From: Membranipora membranacea
Taxonomy: Eukaryota; Bryozoa; Gymnolaemata; Cheilostomatida; Membraniporidae
DNA: 64,000 bases
Direction of reading: 5' to 3'
Assembly: GCA_914767715.1 (NCBI GenBank)
Contig: OU612065.1
Coordinates: 5,888,001-5,952,000 of the forward strand
This document shows, one piece after another, positions 46,301-58,475 of this stretch. The notes beneath the pieces were generated by a model. That model saw only the letters and a list, made by a program, of their open reading frames with translations, did no database searches and was not told the DNA's origin. The first letter of the stretch is position 1, and each line of letters begins with the position of its first letter. The position numbers were made by a program, and so were the translations under genes.

Positions 46301-49300
46301 CTTCAATAACCGATCAAGCTGCTTAATGCCGCTCATCTCCTTTGAAGTAATTTGAGTCACCAATTGCAAATATCAAAGGAAACTCCGTTTTTGCCACCAC
46401 TTTTGGGAAAAAGAGCAGATATCCCTTTCTTGTTTATAGGCATTTTGAATGCACACAATTCATACTGGGTAACAATTTATTATTGTCAATGAATAAATTC
46501 TATTTTTCTGATTTTGTTCTACTTATAAAAAAATTACACAAATTGTTGATAATCTTTACGCAACATGAGAGGTGTAATACAAAGCAAGGTTATTTCGACG
46601 GATCTGTGATGAAATTTTCTTGGCCAAAAGTTTCCACAGAACACCCAGTCTGTTGTTACTAATCTATCTCTACTGTATAAAACCTAGGAAGTTGTTTCCA
46701 TCTAATTAAATAACCCTGTCTATGAAAACGAGGATGAACCAATCAAAATCGCATTACATGGAGACTATTTTCCTTCTTAGGTTAAAATTCTGCAGAACAC
46801 TATCCATTAGTATTATTAGTTCGCCATTAAAATTATTATTTCCATTTGAAAAGCTGTGTGACCAGCAAACATCATAGATGTAAATATTTTCTGGCTAAAT
46901 TTTGCGAGTTCACTCAGGTCTTTTTAAATTCATAAGCTTCCATTTGGGTGTCTAATTCTGCAGATTTTCAAAGTTAATGCTTTAAGCTTTGCAGAGATGG
47001 AAAATTCTTTAGAGGAGTTAAGTTGTCAGAGCATTAACTGGCAGGATTACTCCCAATTCTCATAGAGCTGGTTCAAGGTGTGAACCTAATCGGATTTGAG
47101 TCAAAGTATCACACTATCGCAGTCAAATAAATTCATGCATGATAAAACAAATTGAAAAGCTAATTTCAAGTGTATACACATATTAGTCCATTATTCACAC
47201 ATATCCTTTATAAAGAACTCTCGGAATTTGTGAAATATAATGTGAATATTATAAGGTATTATCACACCATTACGCTGCCTATGATGTAACGGTTCTGCTC
47301 AGCTTTGTACAAGGTTTATTTAACTATTGTAGTAAAAGAGTGAATTGACCCATGATCAGAGAGGATCAGGCCCGGATCACTTTTACAATTACAATGTCAT
47401 GATGTGTTAAGCCCTTACTAGCCTCAAGCTAGTCTCTAAATACTAAATACTGATAAAAGAGACTACTGAGTGGGAAAGTCTAGCTTATTTCATGCGAAAA
47501 ATTGCATTAAACCTAAAAAGTTTACCGAATTAATTTTTGCAACCTAAAGATTAAGTAAATTTCACTATTTCAAATACTGCTAATTAAATTTCTGGTGTTC
47601 GAGATTGGAATATTATTGCACAACAAACATATAAATTTTTTTTAAATCCCCAAATCTCCATCAAGTGCAACGCTGAAAATCCATGACTTTTACTGATTTA
47701 TTACCAAGTTCAAGACCGCAAGAAATTCTGAGGGAAGCGATTACTGGATTAAGTTATTGAATCATCATTAATTTACTTCAATTAGCAATAGATGATGTTG
47801 TATCATCATCGGCTAGTGGCTTGTTAGGTACTTCTCCGTTATGTTATGCTGTCTAGCTAGAGTCTGAAACCAAATAATGAGTAATGCTTACCATGATTGT
47901 ACAGCTGCTAAGTCTGAGTAGAATGATGGATATTGGCCGGAAGCACCAGGGAGAGAAAATAAAGAAGGTCTGTGAAGCCCTGAAAATGAAAAAGCCTTCT
48001 ATTAATATTAAATAAGGTTCTAAAAAAAATTAAAATAATAAGTCGACCCATACAAGAAGCTTTCTTGGGAACATCAAAAATTTGATCTGAGAAATAAATA
48101 ATAAAAATCGTTTGATGTTGTGGTTTTAGAGAGAAGTTTAATAGCAGCTTCTGTTGTTTTTGTAACGTTTGATGTGTTATTTATATTAACCACATTTTGT
48201 TACCATGGTTATAGGCAATCGATGCATAAGGTATGAGACAGGTCACATTAGGGCTGTTGGTATGACATGCCTGTGTAGTCAACTGAAAAAAAGGCAGCTG
48301 TCCTGAGCAGGATTCTGGTATGGGGCTCATTTTGAGATAACACCTAAGACTACATCATTAATTGAGCAGTGAATGACTCTTTTTTATAATCAGATCAGCT
48401 GCAACGCTTTACAGAATCAGTCGAATGCTGAACAGATAAAGAGAAGCCGGGAGAGTAGATTCTGTTTGCACACGGACGCGTTACTTACAAGCAAAAGCCG
48501 GCGATATGCTACCAGGTCGGTGATGGTCTACAAATAAGCACAGTTAATAATAAACAACTATTAGATTGCGCAGCCAAACATATAACCTCTGAGAACAATA
48601 AAAAGCTGCTGCAAGCAATTGATGAGCTGGTAATATCTGATAAATTATAAAATAGATATTTGAAAAAAGTAAATCGTACTCTGATTAACTCCAACAGGAC
48701 CGAATTTGGATCTAAATTCAAGGAGTTGTCTTCTCATATTTGATTTTTGGTTACTCAATAACAAAGCCACTGGCAATAGAACCGATTGAGGGTTAGAACT
48801 GCTTCAGCATTCAGGGCGAGACAAAGACCAAGTTAATGAGGGGCTAGCAGATCATGCTTGCTGCAGTTGATCAACTTTATATAACGTGTATCAATGTATA
48901 ACTGACAATACCACACAGTCTTATTTCAGTGATATGAATGGTCGACAAGAGCAGCAAAGCTGACAGAGCAGTGTATGGATTATCTTTGGAGGCCAACTGT
49001 ATGATTTAGTATTAATACAGTATGTACATATAAGTAAGCGGGACAAAAGCAGCTGACTTGTTAAAGCTTACCTGATTTGTCTAATGAGAGTAATGGCAAT
49101 CCTGGGATACCTGTATGTGCTGGTGGGGGAGCGATGTGGTCAAAAGCTGAACCTAGTCCTTTAAGACCCGCCTAAAAGCAAACAAATACACTGGTGATGT
49201 CCAGACAGACACTCAAATATTTTACCTTTGTTGTAAGGGATGTCAGCCAACAAATTTCATACATCAAAAGCCTTCAAAGCAAAACAGATGAAACGAATGA

Positions 49301-52300
49301 TGATTTCGTCCACATTTTACTGAATACATTGAGTAGGCTGGTATCATTACGAAAAATATGATGGTACCATGATTTTTTGTAGGTTTAATTACAAGACAGC
49401 ATAATAGAACTGCAACCGCTGCTTGGTAAATCAACATCTTGAGGTAAAAGTGTCACAATGCCAAATGACTTTATTATCAACTGAAAAGCTGTTCAAGTAA
49501 TTAGAATATAGGGCGCTATTGTGATAGAAAATACCTGACTTTGAATCTTCTAATTTGCCAATTTTATTTCATGCCAAAATTTTCCACTTGACATCTTAAA
49601 TAGTTTATCACTTATTACTAGTTGACATGTTGTTACTCAAGAAAATTGACTGTTCAGTTTATGGAAATTGAATTAAAAGTTTCAATGAAGTTTGGGTGGG
49701 GTGTCTTAGCTTCCTCAATTTAACACATAGCTATGAGTAAGGGCTATAATGATTCATTACAAAACACGAGAAGGGACATAAAACTTATGATCCTCGATTA
49801 GAGGTGGTATATTTGAGTGTGTATGATTTCAGTATGGATATTTGTTTGGTAGAACTGTCGCTGATTAGGCTGGAACGAATGAGTGGGAGATCGGACATTG
49901 AAAGAGCTGTAATAATCAACTGTCACTTAGTAGAGACTGTCAAAACTGAGATAAGGTGTTCACTTCAAAAAGAACCTGCTAACCAAGCTGAAAAGGCCAT
50001 ATGATACCTCATATAATATGTAATAAAGTCTAACAACAGAAGCACAGCTAGGATAGACAATAACTGATCAAACACACAATCACAAGCGCTCAAAGGAGTG
50101 ATTGTATTCCAGTAGATGTAGAGATTCAAATTTCCACATTCCTTTCACTCCCTAGCAGATTATTATAAAGCTTCGCCTGGATCAACATGATATAATAATA
50201 AGTGTAAATTAAAATACTAGTGAGACAAAACCCAAAAAACGACTCTTGTAAAAATAAACACTTGTACATTATCATAGCGCTAGCCCCTTGTCCCAGTTAC
50301 AATGTTATGAGTTTTTCAAACCTAACAAAACAATCACAAGCAGGTTACATAAAGTATTTTTAATTGTTGTGTGTTCCCCAACAACAAAACCAGCCTAGTA
50401 CACTTAATTTTATTTAATAACTTCAATGAGCCCATGAAAAGGGCCTGATAAAACCTTGATAAAAATCATCATCGCTGCTCCTGCACAACCTGTGAGCGAT
50501 AATAGAACTAACAGCATTCAGGTATTTTGAATAGCCACTCGATCATTGCTCGACCATTGTTCACTTCCGAGTATGTTGGCTATAAGTTTTTGGAAATGGA
50601 GGGTCTGCAAATCCCACACTATCTCACAGGATCACAACTTACAGATTACTATTGTCACGAGATAATTATGGCTTTTCGCTGAACTACTAACATCAAAGGA
50701 GCCGAACTAAACTTGAATATACTTAATGAACTAATCCTAGCCATATTATTCATACCACAAATAGGAATACTGTAGCAAAAAACAAATAAAAAATGCTTCC
50801 TGTGAATTTTGTTGTTAGGGCACAGCTTTTATGGTTATGATAGACAGTCCCCAACCTCACTGCTAAATGTGATTTGACTAACCCCACATCCGCATTCAGA
50901 ATAAATTGATATGATTTTTGCAAATATTAATCTGAAATGTGCAAGGCGACTTGCATAAATTACACACATTTTTAATGTTATACAATTGTTGTCGGCCTAG
51001 CATGTGTCTGATTTATCTCCACCATGTGTTGCTCTAAGTATAGTGTGTTATTATGGTTACAGGGACACAGCTGGCAGAGTGGTTGAAACTGAAATAGTAT
51101 CTAAATCATTGAGAGCCTGCCAGGTCACCAAAAGTATGCCTTTGATCTTCTGAAACCGCACAAATAATTATAGCCCCAGTAAATCAACAGTTTAATCTAC
51201 CTGATGATCATTCTATACATGGTGAGAGGGGGGTGGAGTATATCTCTCGCTTCCTCTCATTATAAAGCTCAAGGCTCTCGGCAGTCAGTGATTGTAACAA
51301 TTTGTCAGCGATCAACACAGCTTGAAAATTACCAGCCTGTGGCCCGAGAATGTTTGAGCATCTAAAGCTTTCCATCCCATCTTGAAGGCTAGCAACATTA
51401 TCATCGAGCAATCTAATTACACATCTCACATCTTGAGCTTCTTTTCTTTGCAGAGCAAGCGAAATAGGAAGGATTACCAGTAATGATCTCACAAATAGCT
51501 ATGATGACCTACCAGGTACTTAGCAAAAATCACCATAGGACCATAATTTTATCAGTTATAATAATTTTATTGAATTAACAGCTAATGGTGCTTAAAATTA
51601 AGGTATTGAAATTGTATGACTTTCCAAATCAGATGAAGTTGTATTGTTACGTCTTAAATAGCGAGCCCAGCAGCAGACAGCATTATGGTGGATGATGGCA
51701 TTACTCACTAAGAAATCAAATTGATTTATCGTGATTAGCTCTTCTCTAAATTGGTGCTCATTGGAATCATCAACACGGTGACCATATTATATTATATTAT
51801 ATTATATTATCGACAAGTGAGCAAAATAAATAGGATTGTCACACAAAGGCGTTGCTTTCTAGCCAGAAACTCTAAAGTGAATTCTAATAATAAAACTCAG
51901 TTGGAGGTTACAGGATGGGACTGCTTAGCTTTATGATCCATTGCTTATCGACAAAAGGCCTAGCTGGTCTAGGATTCAGTTCATTGTCTTTGTGATTACT
52001 TCTAAACAAAAACATTGTAATTGACGAACTAGATTGAATGATGTCTGTTTGTTTGATTGTGCCTGATCAGTTTAAACATTATTGTCACTTCAGCTGAGCT
52101 GACTGATGATTGGTGACAAAACACTGCTTCACAGTACAAAACACTATGCTGTATTCAAACTGTCTCTTGTTGATAACTTTACACCAGTGATTCATCTGAT
52201 AGCACACCATCAGGTTACAATACCACATTTCTTAACTGAACAAAAAAACTGAGTACATCTTTACATCTCCAGTTTTGCCATTAGAAAATTCAAAGACGAA

Positions 52301-55300
52301 CAAACAGGACGACATGACCGCTGAGAAGGTGTGAAGTCGACTAGCTGCCTGAACAAACTGTATCAGTAAATTTAATTTGACAGAAGACCTACGATTTTAT
52401 AATGCAAGGGCGAGAAAACACATTGCATGTGAAGCCAACAGAAACAAATATTTCAGAACAAAATGAAAACCAAAGAATGAGATGATAGGTAATGGAAATA
52501 ATCAGGATAGACAAGATAAACAATAGATATGAGAGTTGCGCTATGGAGCTGTGACACCACGCTTATATCCTAATTGCCTGTTTCACCAACAAGTCAAACA
52601 GTAAAATCAAAGTTAAACAACAGCAGCTGTGTAATGAAGGGAACACAACAGACAATGCTGATTATACTGTTAGATTTCAGATTGATTAAAAGGTATCATT
52701 ATTCTTTTTCTCAGTATGCTTGCAAGCCCATCAATGTTTTGCCATTCACTCCCATCATTTTGATAACACAACGTGTTTAAAATGAAAGCAGCCCAATCAC
52801 CAAATAGACACCAACTTTTATCAGGACTGACATGGCCCAAGACCGAGCCATTCACAAAGATAGTGGGTTATAACAACCAGCATATCTAAATTGCAAAGTA
52901 GCCTTTCATTTGGAAACAACTAGAAAAACTCATTACCATCAAACACAAATGCCATTACCCACAAAATAAACGCTTTCTGACTAGGTTAGATGAGTGAGCA
53001 ATTCACTTGAATTGTGTGTTTGAGTGAGATTTTGACAACATGAATAAAGGTTGTTTTGTTTGTTTCAAATGCTCTTTTGTGAGACATATACCTGTTGGTT
53101 TTTAGTGAGTAACTCAATATTTGCTGATGGAATCAACAGTGTGGACTCAGCTAAGCTACAGTGATAGGGACACATGGGTTGACTTGACTTTTTTATTGCT
53201 AGGGCGGTAATTAAATTACATTACAAGTTCTCCACCTTTCCCATGCGAGCACTCAAACTTGATGACTGAATGTGAAAGTAGTAAGTATGATTGTGGCCTA
53301 AGAGTATATGTTACAGTGCATATATGCACTGTAACATATACTCTTAGGCCACAATCATACTTACTACTGTAGAAGAGTAGGATAATAGTGAAGATACTGT
53401 AGGCAGCTTACTTTTGACCTACCTAGGACCTCAACTACTCATTGCCAGATTGACAGGTCTGGTGAGGAAATTCTAAACAAAGCTTAGTAGAAATTAGAAG
53501 GCACCTCACCACCATGCTCATGTTATTTTATGGTAATACTTGTCTCATTAATCAACAAACATGATTAAAATCTTATAATCGTGACCATTTAACAACCACA
53601 AACCAGATTGTGAGACAGTAAGGCTGTTATATACATCATCTGGTGGTAAAACTACACAAAAATAGTATCACCCTCAGCAAGACCAGCCAAAGTTTTAGGA
53701 AGAAGATAAGTTGGGCATCCAGCAAGCCTTGTCAATGTAAAAAGAAAGTTAACATATTATTATTTACATCTGTTGCAAAGCATCGAGTATTATGAAGGTT
53801 AAAAAACCCCAATAAATTCCAGTGTTTATGTTTTGAATCTGCATTGGAGTCCTTCTACTCTTTTTCATTTCAAGTTCACACCCTTTCAATCCACACTGTT
53901 ATTATCTTGAACCAATTGAGCAAAGTTTTGACAACAATTTCCCAGGTTCCAGACCAGTAACAACTCACGACAACCCCATCATTAAAGGTTACATTGAGTA
54001 AGGGCTAACACCATATGGCAAGGGCCGAGGCCTACAATTTCAAACAGCTAGCATACAAGGATACAATTTGAGTGAGACGTGCACTATGTTGATGCTACCA
54101 TTAGCACAAAAATGACAATGGTTTGAGTTTGTATGGCGGAGACAGTGGTCTGGGACTTCAGTCATTACAGAAGATTAACTGTGAAAAGTTAACTACATAA
54201 TCCAAACGAACCAGCATTTAAGTAATAAAACCTTTATTACATAATTTAGCGATAAATACTGGGACCTTGAACAGCGTTTCATGTTAATTATAATGTTTAA
54301 GGATACTTTCCCATGCTAATCACGTATTGTCTAAATTGTCTCGGCAATTAGTACATTTTGCCAATTCCAGCAAGCATGAGGATGCGGGGTTGGATGAAGA
54401 GTGAGGGTACCAGTTCTCTCACAAAATTTGGAGAACATACAGAGTATTAGCAGGTAGTTCCTGGCACTCATCTTACCAAGCCACTTCCACAAATTAATTT
54501 GCTAAACCTTCTCCTTACAAGGGGATCAAAAGATCATCTTCTCAATAACGCCCTGATCTGTTTTATTTATAACTTAATCCAGAGTTTCCAATATAGGTGA
54601 GATATCCAGGGGCACTGGTTACCCCTGCTAATCCACTTTTAGGCCTGATGGAAGGGCGCTAGCCAAATGGTAGGAGACATGAATGGCTAGACAATTGAAG
54701 TTTTATTGCGAGTGGCTTGCTTCCCATCCCAGATAATACCTTTTTCAAAGAATACCCCTACAGTCCGCAAAGAAACATGAGAGCCTAATGAACCAAGATT
54801 CTCGAGGGGTGGATACCACTACCCCTAGCTTTGTGCAAGAGTGTCAGTAGCTATTTTGTGTAAGACACTGGAAGAGATGGTAAAGAAGCCGCAACAATCA
54901 CAGTCAAGACAGACTCTTTCATACATGGATAAAACTGAAACATTCACAACCATTTAAGACCCCACCAGGGTCATTATCTCAACAATAAATTTGTGGTTCA
55001 TGCCTCAGGAATGCCAGTTCAAATATTGATACCTAACAATAATCTCGTACTGTTTTCTGTGTTAGTTCAAGAAGCTTTTATCGTTGTTGTGCTTGTGTTA
55101 ATACAATCTCAGATATTAGCCTGTGTGGACTAACTCATGTATTAGGCCAAGTGACTTCAGATTATTATAGTAATGTGTTTTAGGGCCCTTCAGTGACAGC
55201 AGCCATGGTCATGAAACTTAGCAATCGCTGTCCAATCTTTACTCAGCAGCACACAGGCACAGTAATCAGAAAAATATGTCAGTTAGAAAAATTGAATTAT

Positions 55301-58300
55301 TTAATCATTTTTTCATGACCTGCCTATTCCAAATTGAGTGAGTTGCTAATTTCTGTCAAAGTCAAGAGTGTTATTAGAGAAAATGACAAGAAAACGAAAT
55401 GATAATGTTTAAAAAATGCTGATTAGATGAGCCATAAAGATTGATGACTTTACCAGATAGGAGGGTTTAAATAGATTTCACGGCCCTCACCATGAATTGG
55501 AATGCCAGCTGTCTATACTACAGGAATAATTGAAAAGAGAATACCGCAAAGTAATTGGTGAGAAGAATGCTTTCTAACAGTGATTTACCACAAGGTAAAC
55601 CATGTGGAAACACTAAAACAGAAGCCGATGTTATGAAGAAGTATAATTTGGCTTGAGGACACTCTCAAGAAGCATTGAATGATACTAGAATGTTGCTAAT
55701 TGTACACATGCACAGTGGTGATTGAGGGATTGGATGCAATGATAGTTTGTGATTTGATGATAGACAGGTCCTAATCTGGGATGAGTGTTACAGAAGTACA
55801 CTTTCTCGGCATTCTAAAATACTTGATAGTACTGAGCAGGACAGCAACTTATGCATGTACATTAGTGATACGTCCTAATCTAATTGTTGGAGACACTTCA
55901 GAACGTCTGGATTAGCAACAAAAAACTTACCGGAGCACCATTATAACTGTAAGGATAGAGAAAAGGGTTGGCTTCGTGTTCTGAAGGCAGCCGTGAAGTG
56001 CTTCCATTTTTTTCTGCAAACAGAAAGGAAAGTCATCAGAGGGAGTAAGAGAGGAGATTATGGGTAGACTGAGTACTAATTAAATCACACACAAAGTCAG
56101 CCTAATTGATTAGCAATGTGAAAAAACATAGCTACTTGTTAATCAAGTCACAATAGACCTGTCAATAAAAACAAGCATGTATCATTAATGCTCAGATGGT
56201 TTATTTATTGTGATTCAGCACACTCATTGTCTTCAGAGCCAGTCCGGTATAAGCAATAAATGGAAAGAATAGGCATCAGGCATCATCTTGTTGATAATTA
56301 TATCAATTCCGCACCAACAACTTTTGAGGCGATATGAGTTTGGTAGAGTGTAAGATGTTTGATACTGTTGAGATGTTCTTACATTAGCCTGTGCAACACT
56401 CATATCTCTGTATTTCGATATTTTCATTTGTATATGCTGCTCTTTACCACTCAAATAAATTGATATGTTGGCATTTGTTAAACTGGGCTGAGCAAATTCT
56501 GCCCGATGCAACTAGATAGCAGTATTTACAGCTGTTTTGACACAAAATAGCTGCTCATCTTGGCAGATTGACCAACTCAAAAATAGCCTGAGACTGTTAC
56601 TAGTAAATAATTGATGGGTTGAAGAGTTGATTGTGCTGTTCTGTTCAATTAGACATAGTTGATAAAGAAAACAGGTGCATTGTGCTGAGAGTTTGAACTG
56701 CAGCAGAAAAGCATCTGCTGTTTGCAAAAGGGTTCTGGTAAAAGTCACTGACTCACTATTATTGGAGAGACTATGTTTTGATTTTTAGCCAACTAGCCCT
56801 TACTAGTTGAGGTGACTGCTACTGAACGTGAGTTAGTAGCTGTGTACCAAGCTTTGTTTGCCAAGCTTTTATCTAAATTCTTTACTTGGCAGTATTCTTC
56901 AAAGGATGAATCACTTTTTGAGATATCAAATTAAAAGAACAGAGAGACATAGGGTTTTTAATTGTGACACATGAAATATAAAGAAAAAGATTTTGCTCAC
57001 TTCAAAGAGTTTCAAGTCTTTCATGTGGCTTATTTGTGGTGAGCTCTTTTACCATTTCTGGTGAAACATAACCATAAATTTAAGCCCACGATTGATCTTC
57101 AACGTACGCAGGCAAACAATTGATTTACGATCCAGACACACAGCTTGATGATAATATGAATATTTTCTGGAAATATGAAAAAAAAATATTTAAAAAATAA
57201 TATTCTATAATTTGGTGTTTGATGTTAACAGGTAGGGATAAATTAATGGGAATTAACGTGGAAAATTGACTTACTTTTCAAAGCACAAAGTAATAAATAA
57301 TAACATAACTTACCTGTTTGCTCTTTACCATTGTAACCAACACCAACAATTCCTTTACCCTACAATTTAAATAAGTAATATAATATTCACATGTTTCAGC
57401 AAAATGATAAAACTATTGCAATTTAACTTCTCCAAAGTATAGCATGACACCTAGCATATTTAACTTTAATACAGATCAATGAGATATGGTCATTTCTACC
57501 ATAGATTTTTAAATCATGAGTAAATAAACGAGCTAATAATTTAACACCAGCAAACTGCCTAGGCAAATTGCATATGATGCTCCCAGGAAAGCCACACCAG
57601 CGAGTAGCAAAATACACAATATACAGTTTAATATTTCTGAATGCGCTCTATGCTACAGCTGAAGCGTTCAGCAGGACAGTAAAACCAAAGCTAGTGAATT
57701 TTATTAAAATTAGCTGGAGTATAAGAAATTCCATCCTAGTTCGGGGCCCAAAATGGTTCTCAGTTATTTGATTTTTGACATAACAATTTGGGAAATTAAA
57801 ATAACATGTGTAAATCAAACTAGGCTGATAATATGAAATATTTTGAGATCAAAACAATTGACAGCGCCATAATTATTTTAGCTATATTAAAACTATTGTG
57901 TTATGTTTATAGTTTGGTACATAGGGTACAAAGCGATTGCTGCAGTACAGTCATCCTGTATCTGGTTAGGGCTCCACAATTTTATATCATCCGGAACTGT
58001 GATATCTTCAAATTACCCTGATGATATCAAATAAAGTTATCTACATAAACATTGGCACAGATATAACTGAATAACATTACTAGTATAGTAAAACTGGTGA
58101 TTGGCCATGACTTGAAAGACCAAAATTAAGAGCAGCTCATTCACACACCTCAAACTGAGATTGTTTGGTATATATAATATTACTCTTAGCTAACACAGTT
58201 CCTGCTGACATCAGCCAATTGGACTTGAAATGACAGCAAAAATGTGAGACACCACACCACACAAGCATGACAAGATGTCATGAGCAGAACCATAGATAGG

Positions 58301-58475
58301 ATGAAGTTTGAGGGGCACCTGTACACACCTGTTCAGTTTCAGTGACTAATCCAATCTTCTCTTCAGATATATCCTCAGATGTCCTTTGCTCCTCTTGTTC
58401 TCCTTCATCATTATATACTTTCACCTCATCTGGAGGAGCCAAATCATCACCACCACTGGAACTAACATGTGGCAT
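40309..58475 (-). CDS. TCF7L2-like: TCF/LEF transcription factor, long (C-clamp) isoform
   Basis: HMG-box effector of Wnt/beta-catenin signalling. Eleven exons join exactly to 510 residues: 58475-58329, 57359-57314, 56013-55931, 49171-49072, 48527-48489, 47979-47892, 46069-45881, 45394-45214, 44154-43992, 42998-42926 and 40732-40309. The N-terminus [20 protein letters not shown] and following [10 protein letters not shown] is the beta-catenin binding region. The middle is Pro/Ser/Gly-rich, where Groucho contacts are expected. The HMG box spans exons 8-9: [40 protein letters not shown] and [16 protein letters not shown], followed by the basic tail KRKKRRR. Exon 10 encodes most of the C-clamp ([19 protein letters not shown]); the last exon adds [12 protein letters not shown] and supplies its final cysteine. 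The tail is acidic then Ser/Thr-rich. The 39-base exon 48527-48489 is included because it preserves phase exactly. It lies directly downstream of VTI1A. Whether the gene should be called TCF7, LEF1 or TCF7L2 cannot be decided, since it appears to predate those duplications. Confidence 0.95.
41870..42179 (-). CDS. TCF7L2-like: Alternative last exon of TCF (C-clamp-truncated isoform)
   Basis: Open for 310 bases from an acceptor (TTTATTACAG) to a TGA at 41872-41870. Its first base A completes the split AG codon at the end of exon 10, exactly as the first base of the downstream last exon does, so both are in frame. It encodes [20 protein letters not shown], then [18 protein letters not shown] and a Ser/Gln-rich end. 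A transcript ending here would be 472 residues and would lack RRKKKC, leaving the C-clamp without its last cysteine and basic stretch. It cannot be spliced onward to 40732 by the GTACTA site in frame; that path meets a stop within about ten codons. Coding-like composition; transcript evidence is lacking. Confidence 0.65.
51208..51492 (-). other. Orphan coding-like open frame in a TCF intron
   Basis: A 94-codon open frame with higher GC than the surrounding intron and coding-like codon use, for example [20 protein letters not shown] and [20 protein letters not shown]. Possible acceptor near 51446 (CTCTGCAAAG) and donor near 51202 (ATCATCAG/GTAGAT). I do not recognise the product. It does not match the expected TCF protein at this point. 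It may be a nested gene fragment, a TE relic or chance. Confidence 0.3.
51784..51810. repeat. (TATTA)n microsatellite
   Basis: About five ATATT/TATTA units in the long TCF intron. Confidence 0.85.
53277..53368. repeat. Perfect 92-base palindrome
   Basis: Forty-six bases (starting AGTAGTAAGTATGATTGTGG and ending CAGTGCATA) are followed with no spacer by their exact reverse complement; I checked every base. The centre is GCATATATGC. Located in the long TCF intron. Probably a very young fold-back MITE or a template-switch product. Confidence 0.9.
56014..58328. other. 5' introns of TCF
   Basis: Introns either side of the 46-base exon 2 (57359-57314). Nothing recognisable beyond that exon. Confidence 0.4.

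Larger units (their letters stand above)
49172..55930. other. Long TCF intron
   Basis: 6.8 kb between the exons at 55931 and 49171. It contains the perfect palindrome at 53277-53368, a TATTA microsatellite and one orphan open frame (51208-51492). Otherwise nothing recognisable. Long introns of Wnt effectors commonly hold enhancers, but no specific site can be named here. Confidence 0.5.
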
